From: Allomuricauda ruestringensis DSM 13258
GTDB lineage: Bacteria; Bacteroidota; Bacteroidia; Flavobacteriales; Flavobacteriaceae
Direction of reading: 5' to 3'
DNA length: 64,000 bases
NCBI RefSeq assembly: GCF_000224085.1
Contig: NC_015945.1
Coordinates: 2,658,501 to 2,722,500 of the forward strand
Part shown: piece after piece, positions 1-8,338 of the stretch
Numbering within the stretch: the stretch's first letter is position 1
Layout of the letters: the number at the start of each line of letters is the position of its first letter
Translations under genes and position numbers: made by a program
The notes under the pieces: generated by a model
Told to the model about the DNA's origin: nothing
Databases searched by the model: none
What the model saw: only the letters and a program-made list of their open reading frames with translations

Positions 1-8
1 CTAGACAC

Positions 9-929
9 ATGAAAAACTTCTTATTAATTGCCCTCTCAATTTTGTTGACAGGAATGGGGCTCCATGCCCAAAAAAGTCTCCAGGAACGACTTGGATTCTC
101 TGCGGAGACCAAACTTTTGATCATTCATGCGGATGATCTTGGAGTGGTCCATAGCGTGAACAAAGCTACATTCAATGCCCTGGAAGAAGGCTCCGTGAAC
201 AGCGCCAGTATTATGGTGCCCACACCATGGTTCCCCGAAGTAGCCCAATATGCAAAAGCAAACCCTGACCATGATCTGGGCATACACTTGACCTTGACCA
301 GCGAATGGAAACTGTTACGATGGGGACCTGTGGCATCCCGCTCCGAAGTAGCAAGCCTAGTGGACACCAATGGATATTTTTATAGCGATTGTAACAAACT
401 TTGGGAAAATGCCAAGATAGAGGAGGTCGAAATTGAACTACGTGCACAGATTGATAAGGCGATTGCTATGGGAATCAATCCAACTCATTTGGATAGTCAC
501 ATGGGGTGTTTGTTCGCAACAGATCCCCGCTACTATAAATTGTACACAAAATTGGGGAGGGAATATGGTATTCCGACCATGGTCAACCATCAAATAAAAC
601 AATTGGGAGGAGAAGGTGCTCCCGAACCCATGGAGGTGATCAATCAAATTTTTGGGGCTGCTACCCAAGACTATGATAAGGATGCCATGTCAAAATATTA
701 TGCCGATACGCTTAAGGCCTTGGAGCCTGGAGTTCATGTAATGATCATACATTGCGCTTATTATAATCTGGAGAGTCAAGGTATGTCTTTTGAACATCCA
801 TACTGGGGAGCCAAATGGCGCCAAAACGATTACGATTTTTTTACCAGTGAGGAATGCGCCAAGATTTTGGAGGAAGAAAACATAAAGTTGGTCACTTGGA
901 AAGAAATAGGTGAATCAATGCAAGAATAG
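9..929 (+). CDS. Secreted YdjC/ChbG-family carbohydrate deacetylase
   Basis: A 306-residue protein of the YdjC/ChbG/HpnK family, metal-dependent deacetylases that remove acetyl groups from amino sugars or chito-oligosaccharides. Seen: a signal peptide (hydrophobic residues about 4-19, likely cut after HA at 20), HADDLG at 40-45, GIHLTLT with His93, THLDSH with His160, Asp162 and His164, and a late His248; these match the family's metal site and catalytic histidines. The signal peptide puts it in the periplasm or outside, unlike cytoplasmic ChbG. It reads alone and ends at a strong palindromic terminator shared with the opposite gene. The true substrate is unknown. Confidence 0.85.
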   Translation: MKNFLLIALSILLTGMGLHAQKSLQERLGFSAETKLLIIHADDLGVVHSVNKATFNALEEGSVNSASIMVPTPWFPEVAQYAKANPDHDLGIHLTLTSEWKLLRWGPVASRSEVASLVDTNGYFYSDCNKLWENAKIEEVEIELRAQIDKAIAMGINPTHLDSHMGCLFATDPRYYKLYTKLGREYGIPTMVNHQIKQLGGEGAPEPMEVINQIFGAATQDYDKDAMSKYYADTLKALEPGVHVMIIHCAYYNLESQGMSFEHPYWGAKWRQNDYDFFTSEECAKILEEENIKLVTWKEIGESMQE

Positions 930-946
930 ATGCAAGACAAGTTGCA

Positions 947-982
947 TAAAAAAGCCCTGAATTCAGGGCTTTTTCATTTTTT
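947..982. terminator. Bidirectional intrinsic terminator
   Basis: Perfect palindrome AAAAGCCCTGAATTCAGGGCTTTT followed by T-rich sequence on + and preceded by A-rich sequence, so it works for the deacetylase on + and for the DUF2807 gene on -, whose stop is at 1003. Confidence 0.85.
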
Positions 983-1002
983 GATTGATGATAAACTCGG
1001 TC

Positions 1003-1728
1003 TTATCCTTTGGATATATCTCCCGAACCGGAAGCTTTTGATTTTATTTTTTTTGGATTTCCCCGGTAATGGATGTCACCCGAACCGGACACTCTGGCAT
1101 CAATGGATTGGTGGGCGGTAACTTTAATGTCAGCAGAACCGGAAACCGTTGCTTTCACAAAATCGGCCTCTAGGTCGTAGGCTTTAATATCTCCTGAGCC
1201 CGAAACCGACACGGTAAAGTTTGTTGCCCTACCGGACAAGTTTATATCTCCCGAGCCTGAAAGTGCAGCTTCTACTTCTTCTGCTTCCACCATAAGACTA
1301 ACATCGCCCGAGCCCGACATGCTTGCATTAAAACGGTTGGACTTGATCATGGTTTTGCCCACAACGTCGCCAGAGCCTGATAGACTCACAAATTCAATGG
1401 ACTCCACCGGTACGGTAATATGAATGCCCTTGTTCCAACTGGATGGCTTGAGATTCATGCCCTTTTCCGCTTTAATGACCAATTTTCCATCTTTAACCTC
1501 TGTTTTAATGTGCTCCAATAGGTTGGATTCTCCTTCGAGGATAATTTCTCCCTCATTCCCCGATACCAGGTCTACATCAAACCAACCTGCAAGGGCGACA
1601 CCGTCATAGTTGCCGACGGAGCGTTCAATGGTAACATAATTGCCATTTCCTTTAACTCGTTTTCCCCATTGGGCACTGGTACAGGCCATCATTCCCAATG
1701 CAAGCGTAAGTGTGATAAGTTTTCTCAT
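1003..1728 (-). CDS. Head GIN (DUF2807) domain lipoprotein with seven SGSGD repeats
   Basis: A 241-residue exported protein with a lipoprotein-like signal (hydrophobic stretch then Cys16 in MMAC). The DUF2807 (head GIN) domain forms a right-handed beta-solenoid. Seen directly: SGSGD or SGSAD motifs at about residues 117, 138, 157, 176, 196, 214 and 233, a period of about 19 residues, each likely one turn of the solenoid. It is last in a leftward cluster after an ECF sigma factor, an anti-sigma factor and a second beta-repeat protein, so it is a plausible output of that sigma factor at the cell envelope. Molecular role unknown. Confidence 0.85.
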   Translation of the reverse strand: MRKLITLTLALGMMACTSAQWGKRVKGNGNYVTIERSVGNYDGVALAGWFDVDLVSGNEGEIILEGESNLLEHIKTEVKDGKLVIKAEKGMNLKPSSWNKGIHITVPVESIEFVSLSGSGDVVGKTMIKSNRFNASMSGSGDVSLMVEAEEVEAALSGSGDINLSGRATNFTVSVSGSGDIKAYDLEADFVKATVSGSADIKVTAHQSIDARVSGSGDIHYRGNPKKIKSKASGSGDISKG

Positions 1729-1761
1729 GATTTTGTGTTTAAAATTGTTTTTGATTTGATG

Positions 1762-2862
1762 TTAATTTTGATAAAATGAGATTCCACCGTAGTCACTGGT
1801 AATACTTACCCTGTTTCCGGAATTTGCTTTTCCGTAGTAACCACTATAATATTTCTCGGTAGATTTTTCTTTACTGATGTTGATTTCAAAATCCTCCTTA
1901 CCACTTACACCGGCATATTCGGTAGAAATCTCAAAATCGAAATGGTATCCTGGGTCATACCCTATTTTAATGCCTGTGTAATCGGTCCGTATTTCCACGT
2001 TTCCGGCATCTGGGGCCAAACGCTCTATTTTTAACGACCCATAATCACCGTTTATGGAAACATTGCCGTGCACATTGCCCAGTTTTACACCAATATAGTC
2101 TCCGCTGCCAGTTACATTTTCTACGTTGTTCACTTCAATGGAGCCATAATCGCTGGTGTATTCCAGATTTTTCATATCTTCAACAACAGCATTGGTATAA
2201 TCGGCTCTTATGTTTAGGTTACCAGCTTTTTTGATGGTAAACCCGGAATAGTCCGCTACGATTTCGGCACTGTTCACATAATCAAAAGTAGATCGAGAGG
2301 TGTAGTCGAACTTAAGCTCGTTGTTACGGCCACGAAGCTCCCCAATTTCCAACTTTCCGTAGTCACAACTTATTTTGGCATGCCCGTCAATACGGTCCAA
2401 AATAATGCTACCGTAGTCGTTGCTCAGGTTAACACTGTTTTTTACGGGCAGTTTAATGGTGTAATTTACCTGTACGCTCACTTTTTTGCGTTTTCCCCAG
2501 CTCCACCCCCAGCTATTGCTACGGTCTCCAAATTGTGTTCTGGCAGAAACCATGCTAGAGCTGTTTTCAAAATCCACATCAATTTCGTTTAACCGTTCTT
2601 GCACGCGCTCCTCGTCATTGCCATTGGTTTTAATGTGGACTTCTATCACAATACGGTTTTCGTTCCAAGAAGTTATGTTGAGGTTCCCGTAACTATTGTT
2701 GACCTTCAAGAGGGCATCGGAATTAACGTTGTACTCTCTTTTTATGGTTTTCTCCTTGGTGTACCTACCGTTCAACTTTTCATTGTCCACATGAGCAATT
2801 GCAACAAGTGGAATCAAAGCCAAGGCGAAAAAAATGTATTTAAATGGTAAAGCTTTCATCAT
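1762..2862 (-). CDS. Exported beta-solenoid protein with DYG repeats (DUF4097-like)
   Basis: 366 residues starting with a signal peptide (hydrophobic about 8-23, AHVDN cut region). The rest is a repeated beta pattern in which DY followed by G, S, T or I recurs about a dozen times every 14-20 residues (NDYGS, CDYGK, ADYSG, ADYTN, SDYGS, GDYIG, GDYGS, TDYTG, SDYGG). This resembles the DUF4097/DUF2807 adhesin-like solenoids. The gene overlaps the upstream anti-sigma gene by 23 nt, so the two are translationally linked. Likely an envelope protein regulated with the sigma factor; function unknown. The second ATG of a tandem ATG ATG could also be the start. Confidence 0.8.
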   Translation of the reverse strand: MMKALPFKYIFFALALIPLVAIAHVDNEKLNGRYTKEKTIKREYNVNSDALLKVNNSYGNLNITSWNENRIVIEVHIKTNGNDEERVQERLNEIDVDFENSSSMVSARTQFGDRSNSWGWSWGKRKKVSVQVNYTIKLPVKNSVNLSNDYGSIILDRIDGHAKISCDYGKLEIGELRGRNNELKFDYTSRSTFDYVNSAEIVADYSGFTIKKAGNLNIRADYTNAVVEDMKNLEYTSDYGSIEVNNVENVTGSGDYIGVKLGNVHGNVSINGDYGSLKIERLAPDAGNVEIRTDYTGIKIGYDPGYHFDFEISTEYAGVSGKEDFEINISKEKSTEKYYSGYYGKANSGNRVSITSDYGGISFYQN

Positions 2863-3397
2863 TTTGTGATTTTAAGTTCTTAATATTTTCTATTTGGCTC
2901 AAAACTTCTTTTAAAAGGTTAATTCGCGTTTGGAAATTGGTGATCATGGCGCTCAAGATAATTTTACTGTCACCACCGTTTACCAAATCCTGCTCAAGGG
3001 TTTCATAGTCTTTGTCCAGTTTTTCCAGTTGTGCCAAGGTGTCGTCCACCAATTGCGCGGTCTCCGGCGTTTTTACTTCTTTGAGTTCCTCTACTTGCTC
3101 TTCAATGAGGTTGGCAAAGTAGAATTCGGTTTGGGAAACTTCGGGAGCAATTTTTGTCACCTGTTGCTTAATGCTAGGTTGTGGGCCAAAGGCTTGGTAG
3201 CCCAAGAGTGCCACTAGGGCAATGGATGCAGCTATGGACAAAGGTTTCCACCAAGATGTTTTCTCGTTTAGGGCAATAGTGCCCTGATCTTTGTTCAGTT
3301 TTTCCAAAAACCTTTCTTGGTGCCCGCTTTGCGGCTCCGCTACATCAAACTCCCCGTGGAGTTTCTCAAACAACCTATCTAAATTATCTTTGTTCAT
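2840..3397 (-). CDS. Membrane anti-sigma factor-like protein
   Basis: 185 residues with a soluble N-terminal half (1-50), one membrane segment at about 52-69 (SIAASIALVALLGYQAF) and a C-terminal region predicted coiled coil, rich in Glu, Lys and Leu. That N-in/C-out layout, and the position 2 nt after an ECF sigma gene, are those of a cognate anti-sigma factor; there is no clear zinc HxxxCxxC motif, so it is not a ZAS-type protein by sight. Inference: it holds the sigma factor at the inner membrane and senses periplasmic or envelope conditions. The C-terminus overlaps the next gene by 23 nt. Confidence 0.75.
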   Translation of the reverse strand: MNKDNLDRLFEKLHGEFDVAEPQSGHQERFLEKLNKDQGTIALNEKTSWWKPLSIAASIALVALLGYQAFGPQPSIKQQVTKIAPEVSQTEFYFANLIEEQVEELKEVKTPETAQLVDDTLAQLEKLDKDYETLEQDLVNGGDSKIILSAMITNFQTRINLLKEVLSQIENIKNLKSQNDESFTI

Positions 3398-3399
3398 AA

Positions 3400-3957
3400 C
3401 TACACATTTACGGTCAACTTTTTTCTCAGGCTTTGTTTGGCCCTCGAAATCGTGGTTCTACAATTAGCATAGCTAATGTTCATTATTTCACTTATTTCTT
3501 CGTAATCATACCCTTCAATTAAATGTAAGGTCAAAGAAACTCTGTAATTGTCTTTCAAACTTTTCATGGTTTCCATCACTTTTTGAGCCTTCAGTTCTGT
3601 GTAACCATTCTGATCCGAAGCAACTCCATCATTATCTTCGACCTTGTACATTACATCATCCAAGTCTGCAGCGCGTTTTTTCTGCTGCTTTTTGTAATGA
3701 TAAATACTGTTATTGATCACAATCCGCTTTAACCATGCCCCGAAGGTGACGTCCCCCTTAAAGGTGTGCAGTTTGGTAAATGCGCTCAGGAACGATTCCT
3801 GCATCACATCCTCAGCCTCAGCCGTGTGTTTTACAATCCTAAAAGCGGTGTTGTACATTGCTTTGTAATAGCGGTTGTAAACCTCTAGCTGTGCACTTTG
3901 CTTCCCCTGCATGCACAATTCGAGCAGTGTGTCAATATGTTCATTTTGTTGGCTCAA
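3400..3957 (-). CDS. ECF RNA polymerase sigma factor
   Basis: 185-residue sigma-70 family protein of the extracytoplasmic-function type. Region 2 is clear (YNTAFRIVKHTAEAEDVMQE, then FGAWLKRIVINNSIYHYKK) and region 4 is clear (LHLIEGYDYEEISEIMNISYANCRTTISRAKQSLRKKL, cited here as positions about 140-180 of the protein). It starts with a TTG codon: no ATG or GTG is available in frame upstream, and SQQNEHID directly follows. First gene of the sigma/anti-sigma/solenoid operon. Target promoters cannot be read from this window alone. Confidence 0.92.
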   Translation of the reverse strand: MSQQNEHIDTLLELCMQGKQSAQLEVYNRYYKAMYNTAFRIVKHTAEAEDVMQESFLSAFTKLHTFKGDVTFGAWLKRIVINNSIYHYKKQQKKRAADLDDVMYKVEDNDGVASDQNGYTELKAQKVMETMKSLKDNYRVSLTLHLIEGYDYEEISEIMNISYANCRTTISRAKQSLRKKLTVNV

Positions 3958-4157
3958 AAAATGATTGGTTTGTCTTATAGATTACCCAATTTACCATTTG
4001 TTACACTTTTTTCTTAAAATTTGATTTTTAATGGCACAAGAATTGCCAATTAATGGGTGATAATAAGCTTGTGAGTCGCTATAAACACTGATTTTGAGTG
4101 ATTTGTACAAGTTTTAATGTTGAATAAAAATGTTGGTTGTTTGTTTGTTATGACAAA

Positions 4158-6626
4158 ATGACCGAAAAAGATGATATGGGAGAGATGAAAATTACCAATT
4201 TTGACAATATAGATCTGCAAGGGTTGGACGAAGATGCGGAATTGATACCGTTGTTGACCCCTGAGGATGAAGAACAGATGAACAGGGAGAGCTTGCCGGA
4301 AACCTTACCGGTACTTCCCCTTCGAAACACGGTGCTGTTTCCAGGTGTCGTGATTCCGATCACTGCGGGCAGGGACAAATCCATCAATTTGATTAAGGAT
4401 GCCAACAATGGATCCAAAACCATTGGTGTGGTATCCCAGAAAGACGAGAGTGTCGAAAACCCCGGTCTCGAAGACATCAACACGGTCGGGACCGTTGCCC
4501 GTATCTTGAGGGTACTTCAAATGCCGGATGGAAACACTACCGTGATTATTCAAGGGAAAAAAAGATTCAAGATAGATGCCGTACTTACCGAAAAGCCCTA
4601 TTTGACGGCCAAGGTGAGCGAGGCCGCGGAGGTGCGTCCCGATGAAAAAGGAAGTGAATTTGAAGCGATTATCGATTCCATCAAGGAATTGGCCTTCAAA
4701 ATCATCAAGGACAACCCAAATATTCCCAGCGAAGCCACTTTTGCCATCAAGAACATTCAAAGCAATTCGTTCCTGATCAATTTTGTGTCTTCCAACCTGA
4801 ATCTGGGCGTAAAAGAAAAACAGCAACTTTTGGAAATTGCCAACCTTCAGGAAAGGGCGTTGGCTACCTTGAAGTATATGAACATGGAGCTTCAAAAGCT
4901 GGAATTGCGCAACGACATCCAAAGCAAGGTCCGTAGCGATATGGACCAACAGCAACGCGAATACTTCCTTCACCAACAAATGAAGACCATCCAAGAGGAA
5001 CTAGGTGGACTATCCTATGAGGAAGAGGTGGATGAAATGAGCGAAAATGCCAAAAAGAAGAAGTGGGGCAAAAAAGTGAAGGAGCATTTTGAGAAAGAAC
5101 TCTCCAAACTGCAACGTATGAACCCACAAGTGGCCGAGTACTCCATCCAACGCAATTATTTGGACCTGCTGCTGGACTTGCCGTGGAACGAATATTCCAA
5201 GGATAAATTCGATCTAAAGCGTGCCCAAAAGATTTTGGACAGAGATCACTACGGCTTGGAAGATGTAAAACGCCGAATTATTGAATACTTGGCAGTCTTG
5301 AAACTGCGAAACGATATGAAATCGCCAATTCTTTGTTTGTACGGACCTCCCGGAGTGGGTAAAACATCGTTAGGAAAATCCGTAGCAGAGGCATTGGGCA
5401 GGGAATATGTACGTATGTCCTTGGGCGGACTGCGAGATGAAGCCGAAATTCGAGGACACCGAAAAACCTACATTGGTGCCATGCCAGGTCGTATTATTCA
5501 AAGTTTGAAGAAAGCTGGAACTTCCAACCCCGTGTTTATTTTGGACGAAATCGATAAACTGGCAAGCAGTCACCAAGGGGACCCGTCTTCAGCGATGTTG
5601 GAGGTATTGGACCCTGAACAGAATAGCGAGTTCCACGATAATTTCCTGGAAATGGGGTACGATTTGTCCAAAGTAATGTTTATTGCCACGGCGAACAACC
5701 TGTCCACCATACAGCCTGCCTTGCGCGACCGAATGGAAATTATCAACGTAACGGGCTATACTATCGAGGAAAAGGTGGAGATTGCAAAGCGACATTTGTT
5801 GCCCAAGCAGCTGAAAGAGCATGGACTTACCAAAAAGGATGTAAAAATCGGTAAGCGTCAATTGGAGAAGATTGTGGAAGGCTACACCCGTGAATCCGGA
5901 GTGCGTAGTTTGGAAAAACAGATAGCCAAAGTGGTACGTTATGCTGCAAAATCCATTGCTATGGAGGAGGCGTACAATGTTACCTTGACCAACGAAAATA
6001 TTGAGGAAATCCTCGGCCCGGCCCGTTTGGAACGCGACAAGTACGAAAACAATGATGTGGCCGGGGTGGTCACAGGCTTGGCGTGGACCAGTGTAGGTGG
6101 CGATATTCTGTTTATCGAATCCATTCTTTCCAAAGGAAAGGGTGCCATGAACATTACCGGTAACCTCGGTAAGGTGATGAAGGAGTCCGCCACCATTGCC
6201 ATGGAATACATAAAATCCAACGCAGAAACCTATGGGGTCGACCCAGAGGTGTTCGATAAATACAATGTGCACATTCACGTGCCCGAAGGTGCCACGCCAA
6301 AAGACGGCCCTAGTGCGGGTATCACTATGCTGACCTCGCTGGTATCCCTCTTTACACAGCGTAAGGTGAAGAAGAGCTTGGCAATGACGGGCGAGATTAC
6401 GCTCAGGGGCAAGGTTTTGCCCGTGGGAGGGATCAAAGAAAAGATTTTGGCCGCTAAAAGGGCGCGCATTAAGGAAATCATTCTGTGTACGGATAACAAA
6501 AAAGATATTGAGGAAATCAAGGACGAATACCTGAAAGGGCTTACGTTCCATTATGTAACGGACATGAGCGAGGTTATCGACATTGCGATTACCAAGCAAA
6601 AGGTTAAGAATGCAAAAAAACTCTAG
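4158..6626 (+). CDS. lon: ATP-dependent Lon protease
   Basis: 822-residue ATP-dependent serine protease of the cytosol that degrades misfolded and regulatory proteins. Domains: N-terminal LON substrate domain (about 45-250, starting [15 protein letters not shown]), AAA+ ATPase with Walker A GPPGVGKT near 395-402 and Walker [10 protein letters not shown], then the protease domain with catalytic Ser719 in DGPSAG and Lys760 in GGIKEK. The ATG at 4158 is preferred to an in-frame TTG 21 nt upstream; a further ATG at 4176 is also possible. Length and motifs are normal. It is divergent from the sigma operon across about 200 nt and followed by a hairpin before cmk. Confidence 0.97.
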   Translation: MTEKDDMGEMKITNFDNIDLQGLDEDAELIPLLTPEDEEQMNRESLPETLPVLPLRNTVLFPGVVIPITAGRDKSINLIKDANNGSKTIGVVSQKDESVENPGLEDINTVGTVARILRVLQMPDGNTTVIIQGKKRFKIDAVLTEKPYLTAKVSEAAEVRPDEKGSEFEAIIDSIKELAFKIIKDNPNIPSEATFAIKNIQSNSFLINFVSSNLNLGVKEKQQLLEIANLQERALATLKYMNMELQKLELRNDIQSKVRSDMDQQQREYFLHQQMKTIQEELGGLSYEEEVDEMSENAKKKKWGKKVKEHFEKELSKLQRMNPQVAEYSIQRNYLDLLLDLPWNEYSKDKFDLKRAQKILDRDHYGLEDVKRRIIEYLAVLKLRNDMKSPILCLYGPPGVGKTSLGKSVAEALGREYVRMSLGGLRDEAEIRGHRKTYIGAMPGRIIQSLKKAGTSNPVFILDEIDKLASSHQGDPSSAMLEVLDPEQNSEFHDNFLEMGYDLSKVMFIATANNLSTIQPALRDRMEIINVTGYTIEEKVEIAKRHLLPKQLKEHGLTKKDVKIGKRQLEKIVEGYTRESGVRSLEKQIAKVVRYAAKSIAMEEAYNVTLTNENIEEILGPARLERDKYENNDVAGVVTGLAWTSVGGDILFIESILSKGKGAMNITGNLGKVMKESATIAMEYIKSNAETYGVDPEVFDKYNVHIHVPEGATPKDGPSAGITMLTSLVSLFTQRKVKKSLAMTGEITLRGKVLPVGGIKEKILAAKRARIKEIILCTDNKKDIEEIKDEYLKGLTFHYVTDMSEVIDIAITKQKVKNAKKL

Positions 6627-6687
6627 TCTCAACTACATTTGATATATTCCAACTTCAAAGGCCCAAAGGACTTTTTGTAAAGGAATT

Positions 6688-6725
6688 CCCCCCTAAAGGC
6701 GACTTTAGGGGTGTTATCCCTATTT
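6688..6725 (+). terminator. Hairpin between lon and cmk
   Basis: Nine-bp stem CCCCTAAAG / CTTTAGGGG with a GCGA (GNRA-type) tetraloop at 6690-6711, then a moderately T-rich run. Probably the lon terminator; the T tract starts about 8 nt late, so it may be leaky or also serve as a cmk leader structure. Confidence 0.55.
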
Positions 6726-6733
6726 TTGTTTCG

Positions 6734-7432
6734 ATGAGAAAAATAACAATAGCAATAGATGGATATTCCTCCACGGGAAAAAGTACCATTGCCAAAAGGT
6801 TGGCTTCTGCCTTAAATTATATTTATGTGGATACGGGTGCCATGTACCGAGCGGTGACCCTTTTTGCTTTGCAAGAGGGCATCATCAACGATAAAGGGGA
6901 GTTGGATAAGGCTGCTTTGGTTGATAAACTATCGGAAATACACCTCAAATTTCTGCCCAATAAGCAAACGGGGCGTTCCGAAATGTTTTTGAACGATGAA
7001 AATGTGGAGCAGGAAATAAGATCTATGCGGGTGTCCGGTTTTGTAAGTCCCGTTGCCGCAATTAAGGAAGTCCGTGAAAAATTGGTGAAGATCCAACAAG
7101 CAATGGGCAAGGATAAAGGCATCGTGATGGACGGCCGTGATATCGGTACCGTTGTTTTTCCAGACGCGGAACTAAAACTTTTTATGACCGCATCTCCCGA
7201 GACCCGAGCGGCTCGCCGCTACAAGGAATTGCTGGAAAAAGGGGAGAAGGTCTCCTATCCCGAAGTGCTTAAAAATGTGGAGGAACGCGACCGAATAGAC
7301 TCTACCCGTACCATTTCCCCATTGACCCAAGCCAAGGATGCCATTGAGTTTGATAACAGCGATATGGGCTTGGAAGAGCAGTTTGAGCGGATTTATGATT
7401 ACTCCCAACGGGTGATTGCAAAGCTGGGTTGA
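6734..7432 (+). CDS. cmk: Cytidylate kinase
   Basis: 232-residue (d)CMP kinase, which phosphorylates CMP and dCMP to the diphosphates in pyrimidine salvage and RNA turnover. Seen: P-loop GYSSTGKST near residues 9-17, YVDTGAMYRA substrate motif, MDGRDIGTVVFP and the RRYKELLEKG lid. Length is normal. Oddity: the last ten codons (YSQRVIAKLG, stop at 7432) are repeated almost exactly at 8247-8285, beyond the higBA genes, where the same frame would end YSQRVIAKQGLE-stop. The present C-terminus therefore seems to have been created or replaced when the higBA islet arrived. Confidence 0.95.
   Translation: MRKITIAIDGYSSTGKSTIAKRLASALNYIYVDTGAMYRAVTLFALQEGIINDKGELDKAALVDKLSEIHLKFLPNKQTGRSEMFLNDENVEQEIRSMRVSGFVSPVAAIKEVREKLVKIQQAMGKDKGIVMDGRDIGTVVFPDAELKLFMTASPETRAARRYKELLEKGEKVSYPEVLKNVEERDRIDSTRTISPLTQAKDAIEFDNSDMGLEEQFERIYDYSQRVIAKLG
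7400..7419 (+). repeat. Direct repeat, copy 1 (3' end of cmk)
   Basis: TACTCCCAACGGGTGATTGC inside the end of cmk. The identical 20 nt recur at 8247-8266, and similarity continues a little further (CAAAGCTGGG versus CGAAGCAGGG). The two copies bracket the higBA genes, 847 nt apart. Confidence 0.9.
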
Positions 7433-7478
7433 TGTGTTGGTGTTTTAGATGATTGGCGATATACGGTTCTGCCGTTTT

Positions 7479-7835
7479 TTAATAATCCTGAACCAAGACT
7501 TCAGTTGGAATATGAAGCGCGGTGTTTAGTTTTCGAATCATTCCCAAAGTCAACTTTCGTTTTTTATTCAAAATTTCGCTGACCCTACTTTTAAACCCCA
7601 CAACTTCTGCCAAGTCTTTCTGTTTCATTCCCATTTGTTCCATTCGGAATTTGATGGCTTCAATTGGGTCTGGCATATCGATTGGGAAATTTTCATTCTC
7701 GAAACGATCGATTAAAATCGAAAGGATTTCCAGTTCGTCTCCTTCTTCCGTTCCTTTTTTTGCATCAAAAATATCCTCAAGCCTGTTGAGGGCATTTTGA
7801 TAATCTTTTTCGTTTCTGATTGGTACTATATTCAT
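7479..7835 (-). CDS. higA: HigA-type antitoxin with XRE helix-turn-helix
   Basis: 118 residues. The C-terminal half is an XRE-type HTH (MEQMGMKQKDLAEVVGFKSR through SEILNKKRKLTLGMIRKL); the N-terminal half has the acidic helical region typical of HigA antitoxins encoded after the toxin. It binds and blocks HigB and represses its own operon. It starts 3 nt after the toxin stop codon, so the two are co-translated. DNA target is likely the palindrome at 8166-8180. The symbol rests on family resemblance and gene order (toxin first), which is characteristic of higBA. Confidence 0.88.
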   Translation of the reverse strand: MNIVPIRNEKDYQNALNRLEDIFDAKKGTEEGDELEILSILIDRFENENFPIDMPDPIEAIKFRMEQMGMKQKDLAEVVGFKSRVSEILNKKRKLTLGMIRKLNTALHIPTEVLVQDY

Positions 7836-7838
7836 TTG

Positions 7839-8132
7839 TCAGATGTTGTTTGCGTCAATCTTGTCATATTCCGCGTGGGTTCCAATAAAACGTATCCAGC
7901 ATATTTGATATTCAAAGTTGAACTTTACAATCAACCGATAGTTGTTTCCTTTGATGTTGTAAACAATTCTGTTGTCCTTTAGAATACTTGCGCTTGGATA
8001 ATCATTTTTTAGTTCGTTTATGTTTTTCCATTCGGACTTTTCGGTTTCCCTGAACCACGCCTTTAATTGATCCTCGCTGTCGGCGTGTTTCTCCCAGAAA
8101 TTCCGTAATGTGCGTTTGGCTATTACCCTCAC
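7839..8132 (-). CDS. higB: HigB-type mRNA interferase toxin
   Basis: 97 residues of the HigB_toxin family (RelE fold) that cleaves mRNA on the ribosome. Seen: MRVIAKRTLRNFWEKH start, AWFRETEKSEWKNINELKNDYPSA, RIVYNIKGNNYRLIVKFNF and IRFIGTHAEYDKID at the end, all hallmarks of this subfamily. It uses a GTG start. It lies upstream of higA in the same operon, with a Bacteroidota -7 box and an inverted repeat just upstream. The pair is bracketed by a duplicated cmk 3' end, pointing to acquisition as a mobile islet. Confidence 0.9.
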   Translation of the reverse strand: MRVIAKRTLRNFWEKHADSEDQLKAWFRETEKSEWKNINELKNDYPSASILKDNRIVYNIKGNNYRLIVKFNFEYQICWIRFIGTHAEYDKIDANNI

Positions 8133-8149
8133 ATTATGATTGTTTGTCG

Positions 8150-8180
8150 CAAATGTAGCAAAAAGTTACCGAATTGGTAA
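8150..8180 (-). promoter_or_regulatory. higBA promoter -7 box and operator palindrome
   Basis: On the minus strand TACATTTG (8157-8150) fits the Bacteroidota -7 consensus TAnnTTTG, placed 17 nt before the higB GTG. Just upstream lies a perfect inverted repeat TTACC-GAATT-GGTAA (8166-8180), between the -7 and the expected -33 position: the expected place for a HigA operator. No clear -33 TTTG is visible. Confidence 0.5.
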
Positions 8181-8246
8181 TTATTTTTGATTTATTCAGA
8201 TTTAGGTTCCAAGTGAGTTCTTGCTCTTTTTTGTAAAAACCGCAAG

Positions 8247-8285
8247 TACTCCCAACGGGTGATTGCGAAGCAGGGCTTAGAATAG
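8247..8285 (+). pseudogene. Displaced original 3' end of cmk (direct repeat, copy 2)
   Basis: Thirteen codons that continue the cmk frame: TAC TCC CAA CGG GTG ATT GCG AAG, then CAG GGC TTA GAA TAG, encoding YSQRVIAKQGLE-stop. The first 20 nt equal 7400-7419. There is no start or remainder of cmk in front of it (the preceding sequence TTTTTTGTAAAAACCGCAAG is unrelated), so it is a coding remnant marking the far border of the higBA islet. Confidence 0.75.
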
Positions 8286-8338
8286 TTTCTGATTTTGGAG
8301 TTGCTCTTATACAACTTGTTGTAGCCAGTAGTTCTTCA

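Noticed and set aside
5589..6632. Long open frame (347 codons) on the minus strand inside lon
   Set aside because: Antisense shadow of a fully coding gene; no family motif, composition of a mirror frame.
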